DNA from: Bacillota bacterium
GTDB lineage: Bacteria; Bacillota; Sulfobacillia; JAJZIM01
Length of the DNA stretch: 43,116 bases
NCBI GenBank assembly: GCA_021810565.1
Contig: JAJZIM010000023.1
Span: 1-43,116, forward strand
Direction of reading: 5' to 3'
Below the pieces are notes generated by a model. That model was not told the origin of the DNA. It saw nothing but the letters and a program-made list of their open reading frames with translations, and did not search any database. Numbering within the stretch: position 1 is the stretch's first letter; each line of letters begins with the position of its first letter. A program made the translations under genes and the position numbers. Below, piece after piece: positions 16,004 through 24,561 of this stretch.

Positions 16004-17194
16004 TCACCGAAAGGGCAGCGCCCAGCGCCGCCGGGTGGCGCTCTCGGTGCCGGGGCGCGACACCCGGGTACCCAGGAGGCTCTCGGCCATGGTCTGCACC
16101 CCCGCGGACAGGGGGGTGCGCCCGCGGTGGCCCATGAAGGGGGAATGCTGGTTCGCGGCGCTCACCGCCGTGACCGCGTCCGAGGGCAGCACGAAGGAGA
16201 CGGGGTAGCCCAGCCCGCGGCTGATATTGTCGATGCTCACCGCCAGGGAAGCGGCGTGGCGGTTCAGGACCAGGCGGACCTTCTCCTGGCTGTATCCGAA
16301 CCCCTCCAGCAGCTTCTCCAGGCTGGCGGCGGTGTTCCGCAAAGCCAGAATATCCGGGGTGGTCACCAAGAGCACGATGTCCGCCCGCTCCAGGACGGTC
16401 AGGTTGCTCTCCCGCCAATGGCAGCCCGTGTCCACCACCACCCAGGCATACCGCCGCTGCAGGGCCTCCAGGATCTCCGCCACGTAGTTGCGGGGCTCGG
16501 ACCGCCCCTCGCCCTCCACCTGGGCCGCCAGTTCCGGGCTGGGCGGCGCCGCCAGGAAATCCACCCGGCAGCCCGACATCCGCCCCAGGGCGGCCCCCAG
16601 GGCCGTTTCGGTGATCGCACCGGTACGGCACAACTCCACGACGCTGACCGGGGGCCGCCCTCGCCCCAAGAGGGTGGCGGCGTTGCCGTGCTCCAGGTCC
16701 AGGTCCGCCAAGGCCACCCACTGGCTGCTCAGATCGCCCATGGCCACCGCCAGGTTCACGGCCAGGGTGGTCTTGCCCACGCCGCCCTTGCTGGAGAAGG
16801 TGCACACCACCCGTCCCGGCACGCGCTCCTCGCTCTCCCGGTGCTCGGGCAGCTCCCGCACCAGGGCGCGAAACAAGGCCGCGTCCGCTCCCGGTGGCAC
16901 AAAGCCCTTGATCCCCAGGCGCATGGCCTCCCGCAGTTGCCCGGTGGAGGCCCGCCCAGTTACGAAGACGGGGGTGTCGCCGCCGTGTCGACGGATGTCC
17001 TCCGCCAGCCGCCCCCAATCGGGCAGGGCCAGATCCAGCACCACCGCGTCGGGGCGGGCCTGCCGGATCTGGACGGCGGCCGCCGCCGCGTCCGCCTCCT
17101 CCCCCGCCAGGTAGCACTCCGCTTCCGCCGCCACCAGGGCGCGCAATTGCTCCGCCAGCTGCGCATCCGCCACCACCAGGAAAACCCCCAGCAT
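16004..17194 (-). CDS. CpaE/TadZ-like ATPase with receiver-like N-terminal domain
   Basis: A 396-residue protein with a response-regulator-like domain at about 1-115 (Asp54 in VVLDLALPD), then a ParA/MinD-type P-loop ATPase with deviant Walker A SSKGGVGKTT at 134-143 and ADLDLEHGNA. In Tad/Flp pilus systems such proteins place the assembly machine at the cell pole. No other tad, cpa or pilin gene is in the window, so the role is inferred only. The acidic pocket of the receiver looks incomplete, typical of the atypical receiver domain of TadZ. The ATG at 17194 follows GGAAGGGGTG. Its 3' end abuts the rpsB promoter, with no terminator seen. Confidence 0.75.
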   Translation of the reverse strand: MLGVFLVVADAQLAEQLRALVAAEAECYLAGEEADAAAAAVQIRQARPDAVVLDLALPDWGRLAEDIRRHGGDTPVFVTGRASTGQLREAMRLGIKGFVPPGADAALFRALVRELPEHRESEERVPGRVVCTFSSKGGVGKTTLAVNLAVAMGDLSSQWVALADLDLEHGNAATLLGRGRPPVSVVELCRTGAITETALGAALGRMSGCRVDFLAAPPSPELAAQVEGEGRSEPRNYVAEILEALQRRYAWVVVDTGCHWRESNLTVLERADIVLLVTTPDILALRNTAASLEKLLEGFGYSQEKVRLVLNRHAASLAVSIDNISRGLGYPVSFVLPSDAVTAVSAANQHSPFMGHRGRTPLSAGVQTMAESLLGTRVSRPGTESATRRRWALPFR

Positions 17195-17364
17195 GCCCCA
17201 CACCCCTTCCGCCCGCTGCCCTGTAAATTTATGCCGGGACTCCAACTCGCCGAGCGGTTTAATATATTCGCCACCCGAGCCGTGCTACCTGCTGGTGCTA
17301 CGATTTGGCATGGGAAGGCAGCTCGGCGCAAGGGGCGGCCTCCTTCCGGGAGTCCTACCTCGGC

Positions 17365-18201
17365 TCAGTTCTCGCTGAGCAGCATGCGGACGCGCTCCCG
17401 AGTGGCCGGATGGCTGGCGTACAGGCGCATCACCCAGGGGGGCCGCCGGGGCAGCATGGCCTCCTGATCCATGCGCAGGAGGGCCGCGGCCAAGCCGGGC
17501 GCGCAGCCCAATTCCTTGGCCCAGGCGTCGGCCCGGAATTCCCGCTCGCGGCTGGCCGCCATCACCGCCCAGTCCACCATCCCCACCGTGACCCGGTACA
17601 GCAGGTGCACCAGGTACGCGCCCAGCCGGAACATAAAGGTAGGCAAGAGGAAGAGGCTGCTCCAGCAGCTCATGACTTCCGCCAGCCGGCTGAGGCCCAA
17701 GGCCAGAGCGCGAAAACCGCGGGCTCCCCAGTCCCCCGCCCGGATCAGGGCCATCTCCAGTTGCTTCCACTCCAGGTCCCGGTAGTACAGGTGGCCGAGC
17801 TCGTGGGCCAGCACCGCCTCCCCCTCCCGCTGGTCCAGGCTCTCCAAGAGACCCCGGGTAACCACCACCGCCGCCCGCCGGCCGGTGCCCACGGCGAAGG
17901 CGTTGGGCTCCTTCCAAGGGGACAGATAGAGGGCGGGCATGGGGAGGCCGCTTTTCCGGGCCAGATCCCGCACCATGCTGCGCAACGGCCCCTCCGGCAC
18001 GGGCCGTGCCTCGGCCGCCTTCAGGAAGGCCCGCGGGGCCACCATCCAGTAGTAGGCCAGGAGACCGGCCACCACCCCCAGGGCCAGGCCCACGCCGCGC
18101 CAGCCCAGGAAGAGGAAAAACAGGGCCGCCAGCCAGCCGCCGTATCCCACCGCTGTGAACCCCAGCAGGAACCCCAACTTGGCGGTCGTGCGCAGGAGCA
18201 C
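17365..18201 (-). CDS. HtpX-like M48 membrane metalloprotease
   Basis: A 278-residue protein with two N-terminal transmembrane segments (about 8-32 and 36-54), a cytosolic zinc-protease domain with HELGH at 133-137 and a likely third ligand Glu221 in EFRAD, and a second hydrophobic pair at about 175-205. This is the HtpX/peptidase M48 family that degrades damaged membrane proteins. The SHPATRERV segment near the C-terminus is also family-typical. The GTG at 18201 (GGAGGGGG at good spacing) is chosen; an adjacent TTG at 18204 is possible. It lies 35 bases after rmuC and probably shares its transcript. Confidence 0.85.
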   Translation of the reverse strand: MLLRTTAKLGFLLGFTAVGYGGWLAALFFLFLGWRGVGLALGVVAGLLAYYWMVAPRAFLKAAEARPVPEGPLRSMVRDLARKSGLPMPALYLSPWKEPNAFAVGTGRRAAVVVTRGLLESLDQREGEAVLAHELGHLYYRDLEWKQLEMALIRAGDWGARGFRALALGLSRLAEVMSCWSSLFLLPTFMFRLGAYLVHLLYRVTVGMVDWAVMAASREREFRADAWAKELGCAPGLAAALLRMDQEAMLPRRPPWVMRLYASHPATRERVRMLLSEN

Positions 18202-18236
18202 CAACCCCCTCCGAATAGCTCTATTTCTTTCTTTCG

Positions 18237-19238
18237 TTAATCGCCGCCGGTTTCCTGCCCCTCCGAAGCTTCCCGGCAAGCCGCGGTGGCGGGAAGGGCC
18301 TCCAGGTAGTCGATGGCCGCGCGCAGGTCCCCGGTCAGGCGCCGCAGATCCACCTGAGCGTTTTGGACCATGGTCAGGCCCCGCGCCAGCTTGTTCTCCA
18401 GCACCTGGTCCAGCTCGTCCAGGTCCCGTTCCCAGCGGCGCAGGTACCCGGACAGCCGCTCCAGGTCCACCGTGCGCCCCAGCTGCAGTTGCAGGGTGTA
18501 GATGGCAAGCACCACCGGCAGGGCCATGCTGTAGGGCATGAGCAGCACGTGCTGCCGGAAGGCCCGGGCGTGGGCGCCCCGGGCCAGGGCGAAGGCCGCG
18601 TCGGGCACCGCCGCCACGGCCAGGGACAAGGTGGTCTCCGGGTCGATGTATTGGGCCGCCTCCTGGGCCTTCCTCCCGATGCCGCGCTCCACCTCCGCCG
18701 CCAGTTCGTCGCGCTCCGTGGCGTCGGCGTGCTCCAGCTGCTCCAGCAGATCCGCCCGGGGCCATTTGGAGTCGATGGCCAGTCTTCGTCCGTCGGGCAG
18801 GACCAGGGCGTACTCCACCGGTTTGCCGTGGACCCTGAAATCCCGCTCCACCATGCCGGGGGGCAGTTGCTGCAAGGCCTCCCCCAGAATGTTTTCCCCC
18901 GCCGTGCCCCGGGACTTGGATCCCGCCAGCACCGCCGCGATGCGCCCCACGGACCGGCCGAGCTCCTCCTCGCGCTCCCGCTGGGCATCGTGGCGCGCCC
19001 GCAGGTCCACCATGAGCTCCCGCGCCTCCCCCAGATCCCGGCGCAGGGCGCTCTCCACCCCTCCGGCGGCCTCCACCACCTTGGTGGAAAGCTGGTTCAC
19101 GCTGCCCAAAAGCTGCTCCTGCGCCCGGCGCAAGGAGGACAGGTCCCCCGCCGTCTGTCGCTCCCGGCGCAGCACCAGGGCCAGGATCCCGGCCAGCGCC
19201 AGCACCGCCAGTCCCAACAGGACCGCCACCGCGCCCAA
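18237..19238 (-). CDS. rmuC: DNA recombination protein RmuC family
   Basis: A 333-residue protein with an N-terminal membrane anchor (about 3-24), a coiled-coil region (about 28-110) and the RmuC domain with GTAGENILGEALQQLP, RLAIDSKWP and the QHVLLMPYSMALPVVL segment. RmuC proteins are predicted membrane-tethered nuclease-fold proteins that limit DNA inversions or rearrangement at repeats. The TTG at 19238 behind GGGAGGGAGCGAGG is preferred; the longer frame from 19373 would include the promoter region. htpX-like gene follows. Confidence 0.88.
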   Translation of the reverse strand: MGAVAVLLGLAVLALAGILALVLRRERQTAGDLSSLRRAQEQLLGSVNQLSTKVVEAAGGVESALRRDLGEARELMVDLRARHDAQREREEELGRSVGRIAAVLAGSKSRGTAGENILGEALQQLPPGMVERDFRVHGKPVEYALVLPDGRRLAIDSKWPRADLLEQLEHADATERDELAAEVERGIGRKAQEAAQYIDPETTLSLAVAAVPDAAFALARGAHARAFRQHVLLMPYSMALPVVLAIYTLQLQLGRTVDLERLSGYLRRWERDLDELDQVLENKLARGLTMVQNAQVDLRRLTGDLRAAIDYLEALPATAACREASEGQETGGD

Positions 19239-19269
19239 AGACCTCGCTCCCTCCCCGTCTGTGATCAAG

Positions 19270-19298
19270 ATTCTACCATTGCCCGGCCCCCAGGACAA
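19270..19298 (-). promoter_or_regulatory. Promoter of rmuC-htpX
   Basis: On minus: TTGTCC (19293-19298), exact 17-base spacer, TAGAAT (19270-19275) with an extended -10 TGG. It lies about 32 bases before the chosen TTG start of rmuC, which supports that start. It is divergent from the MFS promoter, whose -10 is at 19325. Confidence 0.75.
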
Positions 19299-19324
19299 GA
19301 TGCCTTGCGCCGGTCCCCCTGGTG

Positions 19325-19330
19325 TATAAT
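19325..19330 (+). promoter_or_regulatory. -10 element of the MFS exporter genes
   Basis: A perfect TATAAT lies 26 bases before the GTG start of the first MFS gene. The -35 is weak (GCCTTG at about 19302-19307 with 17-base spacing). Confidence 0.5.
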
Positions 19331-19356
19331 AAGAGACCACCGGCGCGGAAAGGAAG

Positions 19357-20571
19357 GTGCGGGCCGCGGCCAAATCCCTGCCCGCCGCCTACGGTCCCCT
19401 GGCCGTGGTGCTGGCGGAACTCTTGATGACCGACCTGGGCATGGGACTGACCATGCCCGTCCTCCCCCTGTACGCGGCCCGTCTGGGCGCCACCCTGGCC
19501 GTGGTGGGCCTGGTGGTGGGGGCCTTCGGCCTGAGCCGCTTCCTGCTGGACCTGCCCGCCGGCTTCCTGGCGGGCCGGCTGGGACCGCGCTTCCTGCTGC
19601 TGGCCGGACCATTGTTCATCGCCGCGGCAGCCACCACCGCCTACCTGGCGACCAGCCCCTGGATACTGGGCGCCTCCCGCCTGCTGGAGGGGGCGGGCTC
19701 CGCGGCGGTCAACACCGTCTCCATGGTCTTTCTGGCCCGCCAGACCCAGGGACGAGGCGATCGGGGACGGGTCATGAGCATCTACCAGGGGGTGCGCCGC
19801 GGCGGAGCCGGCATCGCCCCCCTGCTGGGCGGCCTGGCGGCGGACCGCTTCGGCTTTCACGCCGTCTACGCCATCTACGCCTTCCTGGCTCTGGGGGCAA
19901 CCAGTTGGGCCGTGCTGAAGATCCCCCGCGACCTGGCGGGTCCCGCGCAGCCGCCCGCACGGCCCTCCGGCCGCCGCTCCTTCGATCCCTTCCTCCGCTC
20001 CGCGGGCTTCGTGTTGATCAGCCTGCTGGCCCTGTCCTTCTTCTTCGGGCGCATCTCCAGCCGCCGCCTCTTGGTGCCGCTCTTGGGCCACCAGCTCTTG
20101 GGCATGTCCACCGGCTCCATCGGCGCGGCCCTGACCCTGGCCACCCTCACCACCCTGGCCACCCTGTACTTCTCCGGGCACCTGGCGGACCGTTTCGGTT
20201 CCCGCCCCATAGCCCTCTTGGGGGGCCTTTTGGGGGCGGCGGGAGTGCTGGGCTATCTCCTGGCCCACAGCGTGAGCGCCTTCTTCGCCGCCTCGCTCTT
20301 CTGGGGCTTTTGCACCGGCCTGGGCGGACCGGCCCGCAACATGTACCTGATGGACATCACCCCGGCCGGCCGCTACCCCGTGGTGGTGGGAGTCTACCGC
20401 ACCGTGGCCGACGCCGGCTTCCTGGCCGGACCGCCGATCCTCGGTCTGGTGGCCCACCTGGCAGGTCTGCGCATTTCCTTGGCGGTGGCCGCCCTGCTGT
20501 TCCTGGCGGCGACCGCAGCCTTCGCCGCCTGGGCTCCCCGTCCCCGCCCGGCCTCGCTGCCCCAAGGGTGA
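19357..20571 (+). CDS. MFS transporter, 12-helix drug/metabolite exporter-like
   Basis: A 404-residue polytopic membrane protein with about 12 hydrophobic helices. The loop after helix 2 has GFLAGRLGPR, similar to the MFS motif G-x-L-a-D-r, repeated in the second half as GHLADRFGSRP, and the LLEGAGSAAVN region fits helix 4. This points to the DHA1 group of proton-driven exporters, but the substrate is unknown. The GTG at 19357 directly follows GGAAAGGAAG, an unusually close site. The gap to the next MFS gene is about 50 bases and they are probably co-transcribed. Confidence 0.85.
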   Translation: MRAAAKSLPAAYGPLAVVLAELLMTDLGMGLTMPVLPLYAARLGATLAVVGLVVGAFGLSRFLLDLPAGFLAGRLGPRFLLLAGPLFIAAAATTAYLATSPWILGASRLLEGAGSAAVNTVSMVFLARQTQGRGDRGRVMSIYQGVRRGGAGIAPLLGGLAADRFGFHAVYAIYAFLALGATSWAVLKIPRDLAGPAQPPARPSGRRSFDPFLRSAGFVLISLLALSFFFGRISSRRLLVPLLGHQLLGMSTGSIGAALTLATLTTLATLYFSGHLADRFGSRPIALLGGLLGAAGVLGYLLAHSVSAFFAASLFWGFCTGLGGPARNMYLMDITPAGRYPVVVGVYRTVADAGFLAGPPILGLVAHLAGLRISLAVAALLFLAATAAFAAWAPRPRPASLPQG

Positions 20572-20622
20572 GGGGGCCGGGCCGGCGAGGGATCGCGGCC
20601 ACGGCGTTTTCCCCATAGGGAG

Positions 20623-22110
20623 GTGGGTCAACTGTCCCAACCGGAGGATCGGCGGGTGCTGATCACCGTGGCGGTGCTCCTCGGCACCTTCCTCACCGCC
20701 GTGGACACCACCATCGTCTCCACCGCCATGCCCACGGTGGTGGGGGAGTTGGGCGGCATGCGCATCTACAGCTGGGTCTTCTCGGCCTACCTGCTCACCT
20801 CCACCGTCACCGTCCCGATCTATGGGCGGCTGGCGGACATCCACGGCCGCAAACCGCTCTTTTTGGTCGGCAGCGCCATCTTCGTGGCGGGGTCGATGCT
20901 CGCCGGAGTCTCCCGCAGCATGCCCGAGCTAATCGCCTTCCGCGCCCTGCAGGGTCTGGGAGCCGGGGCGGTGCAGCCCATCACCCAGACCATCATCGGC
21001 GACATCTTCACCGCGGCGCAGCGGGCCCGCATGCAGGGTCTGTTCAGCTCGGTCTGGGGCGTCTCCGCCGTCCTGGGCCCGGGTCTGGGCGGCTTCCTGG
21101 TCCAATATGTCAGCTGGCGCTGGATCTTTTTCATCAACCTGCCCTTCGGGCTGGCCTCCGCACTCCTTTTGAGCCTGGCCCTGCGGGAGCGGCTGGAGCA
21201 CCACCGCCATCCGCTGGACTGGCCCGGGATAGGCGCCCTGAGCTTGGGACTCACCGCGCTGCTTTTCGCCCTCCTGGAGGGCGGCTCCGCCCTGCCCTGG
21301 ACCTCCCGCCCCGTCCTGGGCCTCCTGACGGGGGCGGCGGTCCTCCTGGCGGCCTTCATCCTCCAGGAGCGGCGGGCCGCGGATCCCGTGCTGTCTCTGG
21401 AGCTGTTGTCCCGGCCGGTGCTGGCGGTGGCCAACGCGGCCGGCTTCCTGAGCGGCTGGCTGATGCTGGGCATCAACTCCTTCGTGCCCCTCTTCGTGCA
21501 GGGGGTGCTACGCGGCACCCCCACCGCCGCCGGGGCGGCCGTGGCGGCCATGGCCGTGGGCTGGCCGGTGGGCTCCATCCTGGGCGGCCGCCTCCTGCCG
21601 CGCATCGGCCACCGGGCACTGGCGGTGGCCGGCGGCGTAGTCCTGGTCGCAGGAGCCCTCCTGGTGGCCGCCCTGGCCCCCTCCTCTTCGGCCGCGCTCC
21701 CCGAGTTGGCCGTGGGCCTGGTGGGGCTGGGCCTGGGCTTCTCCACCCTGGCCATGATCATCGTGGTGCAGCATTCCGTTCCCTGGCGCGAGCGGGCTAC
21801 GGCCACCGCCTCCACCCAGTTCTTCCGCACCGTCGGCGGGGCGGTGGGCGTGGCCGCCCTGGGGGGGCTGTTGAACGCCTCCCTGGCCGGGGCTCCCCTG
21901 GCGGGCAAGGTGTCTCTCGAGCGGCTGCTCCTGCCGGGGGCAACCATGAGCGCCGGGGCCCGGGCCGCCCTGGCCGGCGCCCTCATGGGCGGGCTGCACC
22001 GGCTCTTCTGGGTATTGCCACCCCTGGCGCTTTTGACCCTGGCGGTGAGCATCTTCCTGCCGCACCTGCCCCCGGGGGAGCCGCCGGAGCAAGCGCGACC
22101 CGGGACATGA
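20623..22110 (+). CDS. MFS transporter of the EmrB/QacA (DHA2) drug exporter type
   Basis: A 495-residue protein with about 14 hydrophobic helices. It carries the DHA2 signature LDTTIV-like VDTTIVSTAMPTVV in helix 1, GRLADIHGRKPLF in the 2-3 loop and RALQGLGAGAVQP in helix 4. These proton antiporters export drugs, dyes or lipids. The GTG at 20623 lies inside the best ribosome binding site (AGGGAGGTG); the CTG at 20632 is spaced 6 bases from that site and could be the true, rare start. It follows the first exporter in tandem. Confidence 0.88.
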   Translation: MGQLSQPEDRRVLITVAVLLGTFLTAVDTTIVSTAMPTVVGELGGMRIYSWVFSAYLLTSTVTVPIYGRLADIHGRKPLFLVGSAIFVAGSMLAGVSRSMPELIAFRALQGLGAGAVQPITQTIIGDIFTAAQRARMQGLFSSVWGVSAVLGPGLGGFLVQYVSWRWIFFINLPFGLASALLLSLALRERLEHHRHPLDWPGIGALSLGLTALLFALLEGGSALPWTSRPVLGLLTGAAVLLAAFILQERRAADPVLSLELLSRPVLAVANAAGFLSGWLMLGINSFVPLFVQGVLRGTPTAAGAAVAAMAVGWPVGSILGGRLLPRIGHRALAVAGGVVLVAGALLVAALAPSSSAALPELAVGLVGLGLGFSTLAMIIVVQHSVPWRERATATASTQFFRTVGGAVGVAALGGLLNASLAGAPLAGKVSLERLLLPGATMSAGARAALAGALMGGLHRLFWVLPPLALLTLAVSIFLPHLPPGEPPEQARPGT

Positions 22111-22916
22111 ACCGACCAGATCCAACGCCGAGCCGCCCTCGGCCCGGTCCGGCCGGGTGGCCCTCGCGGAGGCCGGCACGAAGGACGGCCCCGGCGCTAC
22201 TTCCGGCGGCCATGCCGCCGACGGCCCCGAAAACCGGCGCGTGCACCGCCCTCCTTGCGGAGATCGCCATCCTGGAAAGCAAGATCAGTGTTGCCTCCGG
22301 CGCATTTAGGCCACCGTCGTCTCCGGGATCGGGCCGGCCCAGGCAGTACGATGCCTTTATGCTTCGGGTTCCCTTCCGGGAGTCTTTGGGGCCATGAGGG
22401 GTGGCCAGCCACCCCGAACGGTTGACCGGTGGCGTGGATACTCCCGCCGCAGGGGCGCCGGCACAGTCTCCCTCATGATGCTTGCTCCCAATCCCCGCGA
22501 CACCGGCTGAGGCGGCTGCGTGGCTGCCTAACCTCCAACCATACAGTGGGCGCAGCGTAGAGACCCCCGTAGGCGTGAAGTCGAAGCTGTCCCGGCACTC
22601 GTCGGGCCAGGTCCCAGTCACGCAGTGGGGCAGGGAACTTCGGAACCTCGTCAGGCAGAGCCTCAGGGCGCACCATTGGTCGTACCGGATCCACCCGCCA
22701 TTCCCCAGCGGCCCGTCGGTCTCCACCCGAAGGTCGGACAGGCCGACGTGCCGGCCTACGCCCAAGTCGCCCGCGGACTTGCCCGGGCAGTTGCAGCTGC
22801 GCAGCACCTGCCCCCGGAGGCCGTTCGCCGGCATGAACGGGCCCTGGCAGGTGGCCGCCTAGCTGCCAGCCTCAGTGCCGTCGGCCGCTGAGCAGTTACC
22901 AGTTCCCGCCAATCCC
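22111..22916. other. Long region without a recognisable gene
   Basis: Frames exist on both strands but none shows a known motif or a good ribosome binding site. A perfect hairpin GGGGTGGC-CA-GCCACCCC occupies 22398-22415 without a T-tract. Around 22470-22830 a minus-strand frame (22473-22694) and a plus-strand frame (to 22891) look slightly more protein-like than background and could be remnants of decayed genes or mobile DNA, which I cannot identify. Confidence 0.35.
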
Positions 22917-22946
22917 TTGACGCCCGGATCGCGGCGGCCGTAAGAT
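22917..22946 (+). promoter_or_regulatory. Possible promoter of the nucleotidyltransferase pair
   Basis: TTGACG (22917-22922), 18-base spacer, TAAGAT (22941-22946), about 107 bases before the ATG at 23053. Confidence 0.5.
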
Positions 22947-23052
22947 ACAACCAGCAAGCTAACCTATGGGGCGCGCTCATGGTGGTGAGGGATAGGGCCG
23001 AGCGGCGTCCGCGCACTCCCTGAAGCAGCCGCAAAGGAGAGGTCGCCTGAGT

Positions 23053-23553
23053 ATGCGGGCCACACTCGCCGTACTTAATGATCTGGAAAGCGAAGGTGTC
23101 TTTAGCCGTTACGCCATCGGGGGCGGCATGGCTGCGATGTTCTATGCGGAACCCCAGATCACCTATGACTTGGATGTTTTTGTGGTACTTCCCACGATGG
23201 GTGGCGGACTACTGGCGCTGACACCCATCTATGAAGCCCTGCGACAGCGCGGGTATGCCGCCAAGCACGAACATGTGATCATCGAGGGAATGCCCGTCCA
23301 ATTCCTGCCCGTGTACAACCCGCTGCTGGAGGAGGCCCTGGATCAGGCGCCCACGGTAGAGGTAGCAGGGGTGCCCACCCGCATTCTGCGGATCGAACAC
23401 CTGATTTGCATTGCTGTCCAAACCGGTCGCGACAAGGATCGCGAGCGCGTGCGCCTGCTCTTGGAAGAAGGCCACCCCGACTTGGGCCGTCTGGCGGAAA
23501 TTTGCGCCCGCCATAACCTTACATCGCCTGCGTTGAGGGGGCGTTCACCATAG
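23053..23553 (+). CDS. Nucleotidyltransferase-fold protein, putative toxin-like partner
   Basis: A 166-residue protein with the minimal nucleotidyltransferase signature: IGGGMAAMFY followed about 10 residues later by YDLDVFV (metal-binding Asp pair), then the LRIEHLICIAVQTGRDKDRERV helix seen in AbiEii/DUF6036-like proteins. The family includes toxins that modify tRNA or proteins and house-keeping transferases, so a toxin role is inference. It overlaps the next small gene (ATAG), the arrangement of two-gene toxin-antitoxin pairs. AGGAGAGG is 13 bases before the ATG, rather far. Codon use is less GC-extreme than the core genes, which fits a transferred module. Confidence 0.7.
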   Translation: MRATLAVLNDLESEGVFSRYAIGGGMAAMFYAEPQITYDLDVFVVLPTMGGGLLALTPIYEALRQRGYAAKHEHVIIEGMPVQFLPVYNPLLEEALDQAPTVEVAGVPTRILRIEHLICIAVQTGRDKDRERVRLLLEEGHPDLGRLAEICARHNLTSPALRGRSP

Positions 23554-23783
23554 ATGCTCCACCTGCCGCCCTGAGGGCGGCGCTGGCGGCAAAGCGACGG
23601 TGGCGCCGGGAGCTGGCCGCGCTGCCATACGAGGAGAAGCTGCGAATACTGCTGCATTTACAGCGGATCAGGGACACCATCCGCGGAACCTGCGGGAATT
23701 CCCCCCGCGCCTGGCCGCTTGATGAGCGAACCCTGCTGCCGCTCCTTCCTGCCCGGACACGACGCTTCGAAAGCAACTCATAG
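23550..23783 (+). CDS. Small basic protein partnered with the nucleotidyltransferase
   Basis: Seventy-seven codons in a frame that starts inside the nucleotidyltransferase stop. It encodes an Ala/Arg-rich helix (AALAAKRRWRRELAALP) followed by YEEKLRILLHLQRIRD, a pattern I recall from small proteins found beside such nucleotidyltransferases (KLA-ALPFEEKLRIL type). No ATG/GTG/TTG start exists near the ribosome site; the ATA at 23550, about 9 bases after GAGGGGG, is the only position consistent with the overlap, and non-canonical ATA starts are rare. It is probably the antitoxin or cognate partner, or else a decayed one. Confidence 0.55.
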   Translation: MDAPPAALRAALAAKRRWRRELAALPYEEKLRILLHLQRIRDTIRGTCGNSPRAWPLDERTLLPLLPARTRRFESNS

Positions 23784-24128
23784 GATTGGACTTCGGGGCA
23801 TGCGTTAACAGCCATTATCCCCCCACCGCTTTAGGATCTTTTTCGGGTTGGTTTCCCGTTAAGGCCGCCACTCAGCGGAGCGGGTAACCGGAAGGCATGG
23901 AGAAGCCAGCTTCCTTTTCGTCGACGGACAATTGTCAGGCTATGTCAGGTGGAAAAGTCACCTCCGCAAAGCGTGCCGCGTCACTGGCAGAACGCCGGAG
24001 GAGATCCTGGCCAAGGTGCGGGAAACGCAGCCGCTGCGGTGACGCTGTGTAACATAAAAGGCCACGGCTCCGTCAAAGTCCGGCCAGATCCAGCCAGGCA
24101 GGGACTCGCCAAGCATGGAAGACGGGCT
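23784..24128 (+). other. Intergenic stretch with a gene remnant at 23863-24042
   Basis: A 59-codon frame (23863-24042) with no usable ATG or GTG reads as protein-like text ending in TPEEILAKVRETQPLR, including VRWKSHLRKACRV. It looks like the 3' end of a lost gene. I do not recognise the family. The rest of the stretch up to the Phd-RelE promoter shows nothing. Confidence 0.35.
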
Positions 24129-24157
24129 TTGACTAACTGCAAAAAATACGGTATAAT
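24129..24157 (+). promoter_or_regulatory. Strong promoter of the Phd-RelE module
   Basis: TTGACT (24129-24134), 17-base spacer, TATAAT (24152-24157): a near-consensus sigma-A promoter, about 50 bases before the antitoxin start. Toxin-antitoxin operons are usually repressed by their own products at such sites, but no obvious palindromic operator was identified. Confidence 0.85.
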
Positions 24158-24207
24158 CTGCGCATCGGAACGATACAATTTTGACGGTAAAAAGGGGGGA
24201 GATGGTT

Positions 24208-24561
24208 ATGATGATGCGGGAAGAGGAGGACCCTATCCGGCTGGCCCCGACTGATCTTGTCCCTTCCAGCAAGTTCGCCAAGTCGGTAGGAACGTATCTG
24301 GACCGGGCGAAGAAGCGCCCTTTATTCATCACCAGGGGACAGGACGTGGACGCGGTTCTAATCGGCTTGGACGAATACAGGGCTTTGCTCCGGGAGCAGC
24401 AGCGGTTTGAGGACATATCGGACCTGCTCTTGGCGTTGGAACGCCTAGGGACATCGATGCTCACCAAGGAGAAGAACCTGACCACGGAGGAGGTCATGGC
24501 CGCCGTTGGAATCAGCCAGGCGGACATTGACGTGGTGAACCTGGATGAGCTGGAGGATTGA
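24208..24561 (+). CDS. Type II antitoxin, Phd/YefM family
   Basis: About 117 residues. The Phd/YefM DNA-binding part is visible as VPSSKFAKSVGTYLDRAKKRPLFITRGQ-DVDAVLIGLDEYRALL, followed by an acidic C-terminal tail that would wrap the toxin (ending VNLDELED). Starts in a row at 24208, 24211 and 24214 follow GGGGGGAG; the first is used, while the ATG at 24202 overlaps the site. It overlaps the toxin gene by 17 bases. Role: neutralises the RelE-like toxin and autoregulates the operon. Confidence 0.88.
   Translation: MMMREEEDPIRLAPTDLVPSSKFAKSVGTYLDRAKKRPLFITRGQDVDAVLIGLDEYRALLREQQRFEDISDLLLALERLGTSMLTKEKNLTTEEVMAAVGISQADIDVVNLDELED

Noticed and set aside
22398-22415. Perfect hairpin as a terminator for the MFS genes
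   Set aside because: It lacks a T-tract and lies almost 300 bases downstream of the stop; kept only as a structural note.
22473-22694. Minus-strand frame as a gene
   Set aside because: No ribosome site, no family resemblance and no conserved motif; could be a relic but cannot be supported.
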